Shown here: in pieces, positions 32,580 to 44,044 of the stretch
Position numbering within the stretch: position 1 is the first letter of the stretch
Layout: every line of letters begins with the position of its first letter
NCBI GenBank assembly: GCA_019054805.1
Contig: JAHQIY010000011.1
Coordinates: 191,001-255,000, forward strand
DNA: 64,000 nt
Source of the DNA: Brachionus manjavacas
Taxonomy: Eukaryota; Rotifera; Eurotatoria; Ploima; Brachionidae
Reading direction: 5' to 3'
Program-made: the position numbers and the translations under genes
The notes under the pieces: model-generated
The model's input: the letters and a program-made list of their open reading frames with translations, nothing else
Database searches by the model: none
What the model was told of the DNA's origin: nothing

Positions 32580-33665
32580 ACTTGTTTTTAGAGGAAAGTT
32601 GACTTGATTGATCTTTTATCATTGTATGTTTGAATTTGACTGTTTTTGTATAAAATCTCTGTTATTTGTTTGAATATTGGTAACAAGGTATTTGTTAAAT
32701 TTATGGATTGATCCCTTAATTTTTCGAAATTTGAGCAGTTTATTTGTTCAGAATCTTTATTAAGATTTACTGATAGAACTGGAGTATGCATACATTTTTG
32801 ACAGGACTGTGACGACAAAAGAGATTCTTCATTTGTTGATTCGTTATTTAGGAACTGTGGAGTTTTGGTTATCTTGTCAAACATGTTTGTTTCTATTTGA
32901 GAAATTTCTTCTTTTTCTTGAATCGCTTGTTTGCTAAGGCGATTTTTGCTCGATCAATCGATTTAAGCCTCTCAGCTAAAGAGCACTTCTCGGTCAAATA
33001 TCCTTTTTGATTACAGTTTTTGCAAGCTTGGTTCTTAAAAGGACATCTAGCAATGTTGTGACCCACTATTCCCAAAAAAGCAATTTGTTTCTGTCCAGCA
33101 ATTCAAATTACGCACTTTAATCAGTATAGAACTGTTTGACAAAACAAATTTCTAACTAATTGTTCTGATTCTTTCGGAAAAGAAACTTTTACTCGTTTCA
33201 CACCATTTTTAACTTGACTTTCTTTGTATATTTCTTCTGAAATTTGTTCAACTTTGAGACCATTGATTTTAACAGCTTCGAAAAGGTCTTGAAGTTATTC
33301 CATGTTGAAATCTTCTGGGAGAGAGTGAAACCTGAATATCGAGTATCATCTAGTCAACGGCAATTTGTTTGCATCTTCAATCTTAAAAAATTCACCATTA
33401 ATTTCGATTGAACTTTCAAAGACTTTCGATGCGGTAAAGGCGTGTTCGAGCTAAATAATCCTTTTTTTTTTTCGCAGAGAAATTGTAGATTGCTGTAATT
33501 TCTTTTAATTCCGGGTCTCTGAGTACGCATTGGAATTGCTTAAAGATTGTTTTGTGATTAACAGGTTTCTCCAACTTTTTAAGATTCAGTTTGACTGAAT
33601 TCTTAAAATTCCAACGTTGGATTTCGCTTGGGTTCGCTTGCGAACTTTCTATTTTAAATTTAGCT
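32580..33665 (-). mobile_element. LINE ORF1 with zinc-knuckle region, minus strand
   Basis: From 33665 downward: SSQANPSEIQRWNFKNSVKL, KLEKPVNHKTIFKQFQCVLR, EINGEFFKIEDANKLP, FRFHSLPEDFNME, the Cys-rich knuckle region (VGHNIARCPFKNQACKNCNQ, KGYLTEKCSLAERL), and the C-terminal half ending YNDKRSIKS. Stops and frameshifts break it. The + strand fragment at 13745-14200 is a shorter, internally deleted relative. No endonuclease or RT follows on this strand, so the copy is truncated after ORF1. Confidence 0.75.
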
Positions 33666-33669
33666 TTTA

Positions 33670-34774
33670 AACAACATGATGACGCTATAAATTAAGAACA
33701 AGATGGCTGTGCCAAAAGTCGAATTTCAAAATTTTCTAAAAATTACGTGTGAAAGATTAAGTTCAAATAATTTTCAAGCATGCTTTTTTCTTCAATTTTT
33801 TACGAAAAATAACCTTCATTATCATTTGAAATAATTTTTAATCTCTCATAAAAATTATTTACTTTTTATTTTGTTTTATAAATCTCTCTAGATATTAAAA
33901 CATTTTGAGTTGAATTTATGTATTTCGCTGACATTTCAAAAAATTAATTAATTCCTGCAATGTTTTGTCATGCGAAGATAATTGGATAGTTTAAAAGATA
34001 GAGTGTTCTATTAAAAAGAGTCTAATGTTGATTAATTGATAATCGATTACAACTTATTAATTGATCTATCCTAAATTTTATTTAAATTCCCATAAAATAA
34101 TTCACTCTTTTTTTGACAGTAAATTGGTTCTGGAGAGTTGATAAACATAACATCCCATTATCGAAGAGTCATCAAAATCTCGATATGTGCTTCTTGACAT
34201 TTTCTTGTCCATTAGATGAAAATAACTTTACTAAAATTCTATTAGTTTCATCCTTATAAGTCCCTTAAATGAAAGATACAAATGTGTTGTTTTTTTTTTA
34301 ATACCATTTAAATGAATATCATTCTGACAATTATTTGAAATATTTTTGGCGAAACGGAGGGTACTTGAATATTTTGTTTAACTTCTGATGTTGGAGTTTG
34401 TTTTGAATTCAAATAATTTTGTTGATGATCTTTAGTTTTTAAACAAAACTTTTAAATCATTAAGCTTATTTTCCTAAACCAATTTACTAAATAGAAAATA
34501 ATAATTTTAACACAATTACGCAAAAAAACAATTTTAATGTTCGTATTTATCTATTTTAATTTTTATATTTTGGATAATTAAGTCATAACAATTGAAAAAA
34601 TTACATTTGAAAGAATTGTCGCTTTAATTTAAAAAAATAAACAAACGTATTCGATAGCACCTTAAAGATTTCTTATTTAGCGATCAACGTCACAAGAAAA
34701 TAACAAAATAATTACATCTGTTTGTTGGATATCACAATTTCTTATTTCGACTCATGATCCGCTTTTCGACTTAA
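33670..34774. other. AT-rich intergenic stretch
   Basis: No gene recognised; it ends at the LTR retrotransposon. Confidence 0.5.
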
Positions 34775-34778
34775 TGTT

Positions 34779-35052
34779 TGTTACCCTGAACAATCACTTA
34801 TTCATCAGCTTGTCAACTGATGCACAATATTAAGTAAGAATTATACTTGTCACGTATCTCAGAAGTTAGACGCTTCGAAAAGCTGATAGATACATTAAGC
34901 ACTTAGCTTACATCTTGACTTAATTAGAAGCTCGTGTTCTTGACACGAGCATTTAGGTATAAATAAGAATTCCATTTTTAGAACTTCAGAACGTTTAATA
35001 ACTTAAAAAAAGCTTTTAAAAATTAATTATTGTTTATTAAAAACCTGTTTCA
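34779..35052 (+). repeat. 5' LTR
   Basis: 274 bp, TG...CA. It contains a TATA box (TATAAATA at 34958-34965) and, just before it, a perfect 8 bp hairpin GCTCGTGT-TCTTG-ACACGAGC (34930-34950). It is nearly identical to the 3' LTR: differences cluster at 34829-34834, 34894 and the last 10 bases. Confidence 0.93.
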
Positions 35053-35086
35053 GTTGGTAGCAGCGATTAAAAGATGATATTTTTTA

Positions 35087-35419
35087 TTGTACCTATTTCA
35101 AAAGATTACATTGAGAAACTTTACAAGAGCTTGTACACTTGGGTATTTTGAAAATGAATTCCAGAGATTAGTTGAGGACAGCGAAATGGTAAGCTGTACA
35201 GAAGCCGAACAAATACAATTGCTTCAAAATGTTCATAATTCTGTAAAAGCTAAAAAGTTGCTTATAGAGCTAATTTTCAAGAGAGCTAAGCTATTGGCCA
35301 GTATCAAAAAGATGAAAATTGAAGAAGAAAGTTTAAGGAATATAAATCAATCAAAAGAAAGTGAAGAATCCGCTATGAGTATAAAAGAAATAACAAGGAG
35401 TATAGTCGATAAACAGTAA
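35087..35419 (+). pseudogene. Gag-like frame of the LTR element
   Basis: A 110-codon frame (RNFTRACTLGYFENEFQRLV, then QIQLLQNVHNSVKAKKLLIE, ending in a charged coil). It is located where gag belongs, after the primer-binding site, but no capsid or zinc-knuckle motif is visible. The assignment is by position only. Confidence 0.45.
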
Positions 35420-35465
35420 TTAGAACAATAGACGAAGTCCCAATATTTCTAAGACCTTGAAATTT

Positions 35466-36330
35466 TAAAATCACCATGGGCTTCACCTGTGGTATTAATA
35501 CCTAAAAAAGATGGAAATTTGTTTAGACTTTATATAGTCTAAACAAAATCGTTTATTTCCATCAGATTTTGTCCTTGGATATGTATTAACATCTTCTTCG
35601 ATTGAGATGAATCCGTTTATAACCAGAGCAATTATAGATAGAAAACCTCCTCAAAATTTGAAACAAGTTCAAGAGTTTCTAGTCGAAACTAATTACTATG
35701 GAGTTTTCATAAAGGAATACGCTAAAATTTCTCAACCTTTATTTATACAGCTGAAAAAAGATGTTAAATTCATGTGGGAAGCTGAACAAGAAAAGGCCTT
35801 CAACACACTTAAAGAAATTCTTACACCGGAACCAATACTAAGACAATCTGATTTCAAGAAAAAATTTATTTTGCACACAGATGCATCAGGATATGCTGCA
35901 TCCTGTCTAAGACGGATGACAATGGTAAAGAGTTTGTGTGTTCGTATTCATCAAGACTCCTTATAGGAGCAGAAATAAATTATAGCGTCACAGAACGTGA
36001 ATGTTTGGTTCTCGTGTTGGGAATAAAGAATTACCATTCATTTCTTTATGGACAAAAATTTGACTCCGTAACTGATAATATGGCCTTAAAATGATTAATG
36101 TCTTTTAAAGAACCAAGTGGGAGACTAGCTTGATTGCCCTTTTTTTACAAACATACGAATTTAATATTATATATAGAAAAGGATCTAAACATGGAAATGC
36201 CGATGCAATTAGTAGACTATCATGCACTCCATTATATGAGAATACAATTTTGTGTGATGAAGAATCAAGAAAAATTCTTGACAAAATAAGCTTGACCATA
36301 AATTCCGTGGTCCTTTTACTGTAATAGGCC
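35466..36330 (+). pseudogene. Pol remnant: RT start, RT thumb and RNase H
   Basis: SPWASPVVLIPKKDGN (about 35471-35520) is the start of a gypsy RT. The palm motifs are then deleted. The frame 35607-35966 gives the thumb (RKPPQNLKQVQEFLVETNYY, ISQPLFIQLKKDVKFMWEAE) and the start of RNase H (FILHTDASGYAAS). The rest of RNase H is in other frames, ending YRKGSKHGNADAISRL near 36220. No integrase core follows. Confidence 0.8.
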
Positions 36331-36429
36331 TCACAAAAAATGAAAATTTTAGCGTTGAGGATGCATTAAATATTAAATTAATAGATTCCTTCTCTCGTCA
36401 ACGATTAAAAATAGACAACGTAAAAAACA

Positions 36430-36660
36430 ACAGGGAAACAAATTTTGTATTTGAAGTGGAAAAGATTCTAGAGCATTGAATGGATATAAATAAAAAGTAT
36501 CTATTCCTTGTAAAATGGAAGAATTCGACACAAAGGATAATTCATGGGAACCAATTGAGAGTTTTCTAGACCCCAAACTAATAGAAAATTATTGGAAATC
36601 AAAAAAAAATGATACTATCATAGCAAAAAGAAAAAGAGGAAGACCTAGGAAAATATTTTT
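36430..36660 (+). pseudogene. Chromodomain-like C-terminus of integrase with AT-hook
   Basis: FVFEVEKILEH, a stop, then MDINKKYLFLVKWKN followed in another frame by DNSWEPIESFLDPKLIENYW, which is the chromodomain pattern (Y.FLVKWK...D.SWEP). It is followed by KRKRGRPRKIF, a GRPRK AT-hook. In chromovirus-type elements this targets integration to modified chromatin. It is broken by a stop and a frameshift. Confidence 0.65.
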
Positions 36661-37470
36661 CAACATCCCGGCTATTATAAATATGTGAACATTAATAGCC
36701 AGTATGCTTGTATTCCCTATAGTATCATTAAGACTGGATAATAATTTTAATGTGTGTGATAAACAAATATAAAAATGTTGCAAACATTCCAGTATTAAAC
36801 ATCGAAGAGGATTGTGCCATAAAAAATTTAAAGACAGAAACTTTTTTAAACAAAAAATTCTAATTTCAAGTATTTGGAAATGATGATCAAAACAAAATTT
36901 GGCAATTGATGCTCTAGGTTATGAATGCAGTAAAAAAGTTATCAAAGAAAGCACTTATACTAACTTTTTCTGAGCTAGAAACAAAGAAAAGAGAGTTGAC
37001 ATACTAAAACTAAGTAAAATGGAATGCGTAATAATGGCTAAATCAAAAACATTCATTTTTTTTTATTGCATTGTAAAAATGGAAATTGTAAATATGACGA
37101 TAACCCAATTGAACACTTCAAGTGGCTTAGTATAGTTTTAACTACTGGATATTCCTGCAGACTTAAGAAAATAAAAATTTGAAATAAGGTAAAACTTTTA
37201 AATGATATCTGTAATGAAGATAACTTAGAATGCAACCTTGGAGAATCCATACTAATTAGGAATAAGAAAATAGTGAATTCGTGTCCATATAGATTATTTT
37301 CTTCGTTGAAACTGAATATACCGTATGATAATATATTAAGCAACCCAAATAGAAATCAAATGTTTAAATTAACTAAAATATTTAATAAATGTAATTTGAA
37401 TATGTATGAAACAAGTGAAGGGTTTTTCTTAAAATTTAATAAGAGAGTGATCTTACATTGATAAATGAAA
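36660..37470 (+). pseudogene. Third-ORF region with env-like features
   Basis: After the chromodomain there are conserved-looking blocks with spaced cysteines in broken frames, for instance TTGYSCRLKK, NDICNEDNLECNLG and NSCPYRLFSSLKLNIPYDN (37273-37461). A hydrophobic run (LIASMLVFPIVSL) near 36690 could be a signal or membrane segment. Position after pol, cysteines and a hydrophobic start suggest an envelope-like ORF. I see no fusion or cleavage motif and cannot name a family. It is clearly non-functional. Confidence 0.35.
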
Positions 37471-38082
37471 TTAAAAATGCGGTCCACTATTTGCTTTTAG
37501 CATATTCAGACAGTATTGAACTAAAAACGTTAAATATGAATGATAAAATTAAGGAGGAAAAATGCAAATATATGCGTTCAACTGTAATAATAATAAAAGG
37601 AATTGGATCAGAAAAATTGGTGGGAAAATAGTTATAATTAATAATAAATGTTACCATTATAAATTCGGTCAATTAATTTATGATCAATTCCTTAGACAGT
37701 CATTTTCACATGTTGATTTTTGGGCACGATTCTTCGAATTATTTTTATTTTTCATAAAATTTGAGTAACAATCTTTTATAAAGTTCGGATTTTGATACAA
37801 ATTTTTTCATAATTTAAACGAGGTGATTACAAAAATTTATCGTTTAATAGAAAAATATGGACTCCTGAGAATTATATATTACTGTCGCAGTATTCATAAG
37901 TTTATTTTTTGTCTATTTTATGATAAAATGCAACTCTCATAATTAATCATCGCTGGAATGATAACTTAAAAAAGCGAAGAAGCAAGGAGACGAATCCAGC
38001 AGATGTGCTGATTCAATAAATATTGAAGCAATTATATTTTTGTGTATAAAATGTGTAAAAAAAAAAAAATATTTCATAGTAC

Positions 38083-40975
38083 AGTAAACCAGCCTAATCT
38101 GTTGACCTCTTTTTTTTCTATTGCTGATTTGGACTAACCAGTAGAAAATTCCAAAAATAGTCACCGAATTTACCCCAATTTTTTTTCTCAACAAATAACC
38201 TCGTACAGGTAATTGTGTGAGGTGAAAAAAGGATAACATTGTTAGCCTAATTTTAATCAAATTACCCCGTTTTCTCACCACATTAGCCCATTACTCACCA
38301 AATAACCCCTAATAGATATTAAAATTGATTTTTTTACACTAAATTTAATTTATTTTACTAAAATTTCGATTTAATAAAAATTTAAAAGAAAAAAATCACT
38401 AGATAAGTAAAAAAACTGATTATAAATTTAAATTTAACAAAAAAATTAACTAAAACCAAAACGAATTGCATTTGTATTCATTGTAAGCTGCGTTTTTGTA
38501 TTTTTCTGGTAAGCATTCAAAAAAAAACCAACAATCACAGTTTTCGCATGTAAGTCATTTATTAGAATTTTTTTTATCTTCTTCAATTTGAATTATACAT
38601 ACGTTACATTTTATTATTTTTTTTCCATTTTTTTACTTTATTTTTTCGCTTTTTCTTTTTTTTCCTGTTCTCTTAAGTTCTTTTTTGCCTCTCTCTCAAG
38701 TCTTTTCTGTTCTTTTATTTCATCAGATTGCTTCTTTTTTTATTCTCTCTCCCTTTTTTCTCTTCCGCATCAATTTGCTTTTGTTTTTTTATTTTAAGCT
38801 CTTCTTCAATTCTTTCTCTTGCTTCAGCTTCTGTAATACTTTCAGCATATTTCCGTTTTACTTTATCCTTTTTAGTAGTCGCATTTTATGAATTATTTGT
38901 TTTTAGAAAGCTAAGAATTGAATTTTTTAAAGCTTCTTGATGTTCGTTTTGGTTAGTATTAATATGACCAAACAGTTGAGTTGAAACCTCACTAGTGGGT
39001 GAATTTGAAACATCACTCGATGAATGGGATGAAACTTGAGGTGCCGTTTCAACATTCTGATTTGATTGTTCTTTAAACATTGAAATTTCATCATCTTCTA
39101 ATTCAAAAGAGAATTTTTAATGACTTTTCGATTAACAGAGTAGACTCCTTTACCTTCAAAGCCAGCAACTGCATGGGACCGTTTAAATGATATTTCTTTT
39201 AGCTTTCTAATTAAAGGCGGAAATTTTTCTTTGTCAAATATTTCTTTTCCAGAGCTTTTTGCATATTCAGCGACCAACTTTTTCCACTCTCTCTTCATAT
39301 GCGCAAATACACCTACATCCAATGGTTGTAGTAAATGTGATGTGTGTGCTGGAAGACAAATAATTTCAATGTCGTTTTTTTCGCAAGGTTGATTATATCA
39401 ATGTTTATGTGTGAATTATGGCCATCAAGAAGCTTTGGGCCTGCAATATTTTTAGCGTGCTTAATAAAAATAGTTTCAAACCATTCTTTAAATTATGGTT
39501 TTTCCATCCAGCCGCTAGGTGATGTTGTATAATGACAATTATCTGGTACTCCAATGCTCCAAGAACGATTGGGTTTACTGCTTTGTATACAATCATTAAA
39601 GGTAAATAGTTTCCAGTAGCATCAATACACACCTGGTGAATAAAAAGTTACAAAAAGAATTTTGTAAAAAACATTTTGGACTAACTTGAACAGTGTACAT
39701 TGTCTTGTCAATATTGACATTCAATGCAAAAACATTATTTTCTGCTCTTCGGCAAAATATTTTTCTTTGACCAGGTTAACGACAAAAGCCAGTTTCGTCT
39801 ACATTTAAAATATTTTGGGGCTTTTCTTCTAATTTTAGAATTTCAATTTTTGATTCCAAATGATCGTAAAAGTCATTAACAACATCTACTGTACTAGCTA
39901 TTGCTCTATTTTTGCTAATATTTTGTGCTAGTCGAAAGCTCATTCTGTGTTTCCAGCGATATTTGAACCTAAAAAAATCAATTAAAAATTTATTTTAAAC
40001 TAAAAATTTAAATATACTTATGGCAGTATCCAATCATCGCCAGGTAAAACATCTTTGAATCTAGTTGGAACCCCTAAGTTAGCAGCAAACTCACTTACGA
40101 TCGTTTTTAGGGAGCTTTTATTTAAACCCCAATCAGCAAGCGTCTCAACCATACCTACAAGTAACTCTTCTTCTTCTTCGGTAAAAGAAGTGGGCATACC
40201 AGGCTTTAAATTTTGGACTCTTCCATTTAAATGATTTACTATCGTTTGACGAGGAATATTATAAATCGTTGATGCCTTAGTAGGATTTAATGATTGGTCC
40301 TCACAACATTTAAAAGTTTTTTTTAAATCTTCTGTCGAATAACTTATGGTAGTTACCGGTTTAAATTCTCGGCATAAGCTCTTAGAAAATTTTAATCGTA
40401 TTTAACAAAAATAAAGAAAACTTTAAGTAAATATGATTAAAAAAGCATAGCGGCACAAATCAAATTTTATACATGTACTTTTAAAAATTAGAAAATTTTA
40501 AATTTTGTCTCTCATTTTTTATTTTTTTTTGTCTTATTTTTATTTTCTGTTCTTTTTTATTTGTTTATGGTCTAAATATGTGAAAATTAGGGTAGATTTG
40601 GTGATTAATGGGGTGAAATGGTGTAACATAATTTACCATTTAACCCCCGTTTTTTAAAATAATTAGCTAAATCTATGAAAAATTAGTTTTATGTAATTTT
40701 TCATGAAAAATTAGGGTTTTTGATCTGTTTTTGTTTTAAAGTGATACTTTTATCGAAAACCACAGAAATTTACCCAATTAGATAATTATTAATTTACACG
40801 TTTTCGCTTAATATCTACTTGGCGACTTATAATATCTTAAAACAGAGTATGGAACTAGATAGATCTTGAAGAGATCTACAAAAATAATATAGGTTTGTAT
40901 AGGTTTGGGCCCTCGTTCATGAGATATTTGAGCATCCCAAAGTTTCTCACTTCATTAACTTATAATTACCAAAAT
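38083..40975 (-). mobile_element. Tigger/CENP-B-like element nested in the LTR retrotransposon
   Basis: The transposase body on the minus strand (about 40361-38886) is nearly identical to the plus-strand copy at 44640-46181. The 5' untranslated end (about 40975-40380, minus-strand sense) is homologous to the right edge of the window (63415-64000). The left part (38083-38420) has CAGTAAACC after TA at its edge and G/C-poor runs of ACCCC/CTCACCA-type words. The exact ends could not be matched to each other, so the boundaries are approximate. Confidence 0.7.
38886..40361 (-). pseudogene. CENP-B/Tigger transposase, minus-strand copy
   Basis: N-terminal psq helix-turn-helix (KASTIYNIPRQTIVNHLNGR), then MVETLADWGLNKSSLKTIVS, DDE_1 domain with NVDETGFC, ATGNYLPLMIVYKAVNP, the DGHNSHI block and the HTSHLLQPLDVGVFAHMK block. 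A TAA directly follows the first catalytic Asp block (39776-39778). Compared with the + copy it lacks about 20 bp near 39105 and one unit of a 48 bp tandem repeat in the tail. A 53 bp intron is conserved. It is inactive. Confidence 0.8.
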
Positions 40976-41425
40976 TTACTATACAAATTTGAAAATTTTG
41001 AATCAATTAAGAAAATTATAAATCTTCCAGAGTTCACATTAAAAGAAGAAAACAAATGGATACAAGTTGAGTGGAAAAAACTAACTTTTAATCAAAAAAT
41101 AATCCTTATAAGACAAAAATATCAAACCTTACAATAGATAAAATCAAATCACAAATTAATTAAACAAATATAATGGTTAACGATGCGGAAGTTTTTATAA
41201 AAAAATCAATGGATACAAAGTACTTAGAAGACTTATTAGAGAACAAGAAGCCCAAGAGGATAGTCTTCATGATCAGATGTTTGAAATTAATCAAAGATTT
41301 TCATTATACAGATAAAATAACAAAATTTTTTTTTTAATATTTTATCCATTTAATTATTTAATTTTCAAATAAAATTTTTTATCTGAAGTTCTAAAAATTG
41401 ACTTCATCGAGGACGATGCAATCTT
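40976..41425 (+). pseudogene. 3' internal part of the LTR retrotransposon, unassigned frame
   Basis: The frame to 41137 reads KFENFESIKKIINLPEFTLK and EENKWIQVEWKKLTFNQKII. Its first codons (before about 40975) belong to the Tigger end, so only the downstream part is retrotransposon. Then 41170-41340 reads NDAEVFIKKSMDTKYLEDLL and ENKKPKRIVFMIR. No family is recognised. Confidence 0.35.
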
Positions 41426-41438
41426 AAAGGGGGGAATA

Positions 41439-41712
41439 TGTTACCCTGAACAATCACTTATTCATCAGCTTGTCAACTGATGCACAAAGATAAGTAAGAA
41501 TTATACTTGTCACGTATCTCAGAAGTTAGACGCTTCGAAAAGCTGACAGATACATTAAGCACTTAGCTTACATCTTGACTTAATTAGAAGCTCGTGTTCT
41601 TGACACGAGCATTTAGGTATAAATAAGAATTCCATTTTTAGAACTTCAGAACGTTTAATAACTTAAAAAAAGCTTTTAAAAATTAATTATTGTTTATTAA
41701 AAACCGGTTACA
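41439..41712 (+). repeat. 3' LTR
   Basis: 274 bp, preceded by the purine tract AAAGGGGGGAATA. It has the same hairpin (41590-41610) and TATAAATA (41618-41625) as the 5' LTR. Confidence 0.93.
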
Positions 41713-41716
41713 TGTT

Positions 41717-42180
41717 TCAACAAATTTTTCCTGAATCGGATTTAATTTTTGTTGTTGTTGATTTAATAATTAATTCACTCAGTTATTTTCCGTAATTCCA
41801 TTTTCTTACTAATAAAAAAGAATGCAAATACCAAAAACAAAAACGTAATTAATATAGTTTTATATTACGAAAATCTTTTTTTTAAAAAGCATTACTAAAT
41901 CAAAAAAATAGCACTAATTAATAGTGATTTTTAAAAAATATTTTCATTTAGCATCTATTTTATAATAACTAAAACAATGAATTCAATTTCGAAAATACTT
42001 TTGATTTTTTTTGAAATTAACAAAATAACTTGTGAATTGCTTTTCTGAAGGGAATTTGTCAATTTTTTTAAAGTAACAGTTAAAGAAGAAATATGCTTTT
42101 TTAGACCACAAGAAATAATGTAATAAATTAATATATCCAAAAGTCAATTTAATTTATTTAAAATGAAAATAATTGAAGAA
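41717..42180. other. AT-rich stretch
   Basis: No gene recognised. Confidence 0.4.
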
Positions 42181-42184
42181 TTTT

Positions 42185-42985
42185 ACCTCTTTTGGATTTA
42201 TCAAATTTTTCTTTAGAAAAATTTTTATCCTTAGGATTCACATTTTTTATATTTGTTGATATACAAGAATTTAGATATTCTTTATCATCAACTGATTTTG
42301 AATAATCTAGGCTATTTTCGAGTTTAAAAAGTTTAATAATTGTATTTTTTTATGCTGATATTTGTGTGTCTGGATATTCTTCATCATCATCATCTGATCT
42401 TATAACATCCAAGCGTAATCTTTTGAACGTTTTTTTAATTTGTTCATCACTTTGAACAGAATCAGTTTCTTCATTAGAATTTATTTCTCTAAGAAACAAC
42501 GAAGAGGAAATAAGGTCTTTTTTTTAATATTGTCTTCTTTATCATCAGAATTACTTTTTTTAGTAACATTTTTGTGAGCTTTATACAAAGAATCTTGAAA
42601 ATAATTATCATCAAGCTCGGCATTTTCATTTTCATTTTCAAGCTATCTTTTTTCCAAAAGTTCATTAGAAAATTTATCCAAAGAGCTATGGCTTATATTC
42701 AAAAATTCCGATATATTTAATTTTTTACTGGGATTAATATCATTTTTAAGTATCTTATTATTCTTTTTGATAGGCTATAAATATAAAAAATCAAAACATA
42801 ATTAACAAAATTTTTATTTAAATATACCCTAATATCAGAATTTTGGAAATCAATTATAATGATTTCTTTACTAATCACTTTGCATAAGCATCGTTCATAT
42901 TCTTTCTCTCCTATCAATAAGCTCGCATAAGCGAACGGATCAAATTGATACTTAAATTCGAATAATTTGAATATTTTAAACAAAA
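42185..42985 (-). pseudogene. Unidentified two-exon gene remnant
   Basis: Exon a (about 42983-42828) reads FKYQFDPFAYASLLIGEKEY and ERCLCKVISKEIIIIDFQNS. It ends at a GT donor (42827-42826). A 53 bp intron ends TTTATAG at 42775. Exon b continues PIKKNNKILKNDINPSKKLN, HSSLDKFSNELLEKR, a stop, then ENENENAELDDNYFQDSLYK. After a frame change at an A-run it reads INSNEETDSVQSDEQIKKTF and IRSDDDDEEYPDTQISA. The hydrophilic, acidic middle suggests a nuclear or transposon-derived protein. It has one stop and one frameshift. I do not recognise the family. Confidence 0.45.
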
Positions 42986-42989
42986 AAAT

Positions 42990-44040
42990 TGAATTTTAAT
43001 AACATTCCTTCAGTTATTTTACATAATAAAACAAAAAATAATTTCCAATAGAATCAGGAATATTTTCATTTTGTTCATTTATTTGGGTCCATTCTAAGAT
43101 AATGAAAAAATATCTTAATTTTCTCTTAATTTAAAGTCATTTTTGAATGTAATTTTAAAGTTTAAATTTTAAATCTTCAAAAGAATAAATTTAGCGTTTG
43201 AATTTTTAAAGAATTGAAATTTTAAAATATTTAAATTTTGTCTTTAATTTTGTGTAACTTATTAAAAATTCTATATTTTTTATTTTGTTTTAGATGTCAC
43301 CAAATTAAATTGCTTTGTCAAAAAGGTTGGAAATTGAAAAAAATTCACAAGGGTATTAATCCAGTGAATGACAGATATTTAATTTAAAATTTACTTTTAA
43401 ACTTGGGTAATAAAGTTTAGTTATTAATAAAATTTATTTAAGTTTGAATCAAAAAACAGAAAAAATAAAATTGATAGAAAGAAAATGAAATTACTAAAGC
43501 TGTTCTTTTCGTAATTAGAGTAATACTTTCTATAAAAAAATTACATTTTCTAATTTTATTAAAGGGTTTAGACCCTAACTTTAACTTTTTTTCTAAAGGT
43601 TAAAACTTAATTCTGTAATTTGAACATAGGGCTAAATCAAAATTTGCATCAAAATATCAAAGACTGCCTAATTTGGCAGAAATTTAATTTTAATATATTC
43701 TAGCGTAGTGCATTTTGCAGAGATTTTGCTTATTATTAGCAGACTTTTACAGATGATGCAACTTTGAAAGTTGCACCATGCTGCATTCTTAGAATTCATT
43801 TTTAACTAAGAGAAAAAGTAATTAAATTTTTTTATACTTTCTTCTATTCTTTTGTGCTGAACTTCACAAAACCAATGTTTTCTAGGTTAAATTTTTTTAA
43901 TTAAAGACTAAAATTAATCTAAAAAATTTTATTTAATATTTTAAGGAATAAAATCAAAAATTTGTTAATAGTTGAATAAAATACAAAACAATTCAATTAT
44001 CTGTTTTAAAATTTGAATTGAGAAAACCAAAAACAGCTCC
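42990..44040. other. AT-rich intergenic stretch
   Basis: No gene recognised. A less AT-rich patch at 43640-43800 shows no consistent frame. Confidence 0.4.
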
Positions 44041-44044
44041 AATT

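Larger units (their letters stand above)
34775..41716 (+). mobile_element. LTR retrotransposon with paired LTRs, degraded interior and nested Tigger
   Basis: The 5' LTR (34779-35052) and 3' LTR (41439-41712) are both 274 bp, begin TGTTACCC and end CA, and differ at about 6 positions. A TGTT target duplication flanks the pair (34775-34778 and 41713-41716). A primer-binding-like TGGTAGCAGCG lies two bases after the 5' LTR and a polypurine tract (41426-41438) precedes the 3' LTR. Inside: a gag-like frame, RT beginning, thumb and RNase H, a chromodomain-like block with an AT-hook, and a cysteine-bearing third-ORF region. The RT core and integrase core are missing. A Tigger element occupies about 38083-40975. 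Confidence 0.9.

Noticed and set aside
38588-38940. Overlapping plus-strand frames rich in Phe, Leu and Ser that look like membrane proteins
   Set aside because: They are the antisense of the Lys/Glu-rich coiled-coil tail of the minus-strand Tigger transposase. The same frames appear inverted at 46127-46479.
40895-41137. 80-codon frame as one gene
   Set aside because: Its first part is homologous to the end of a Tigger element (63415-63490 region) and its second part belongs to the LTR retrotransposon, so it spans an insertion junction.
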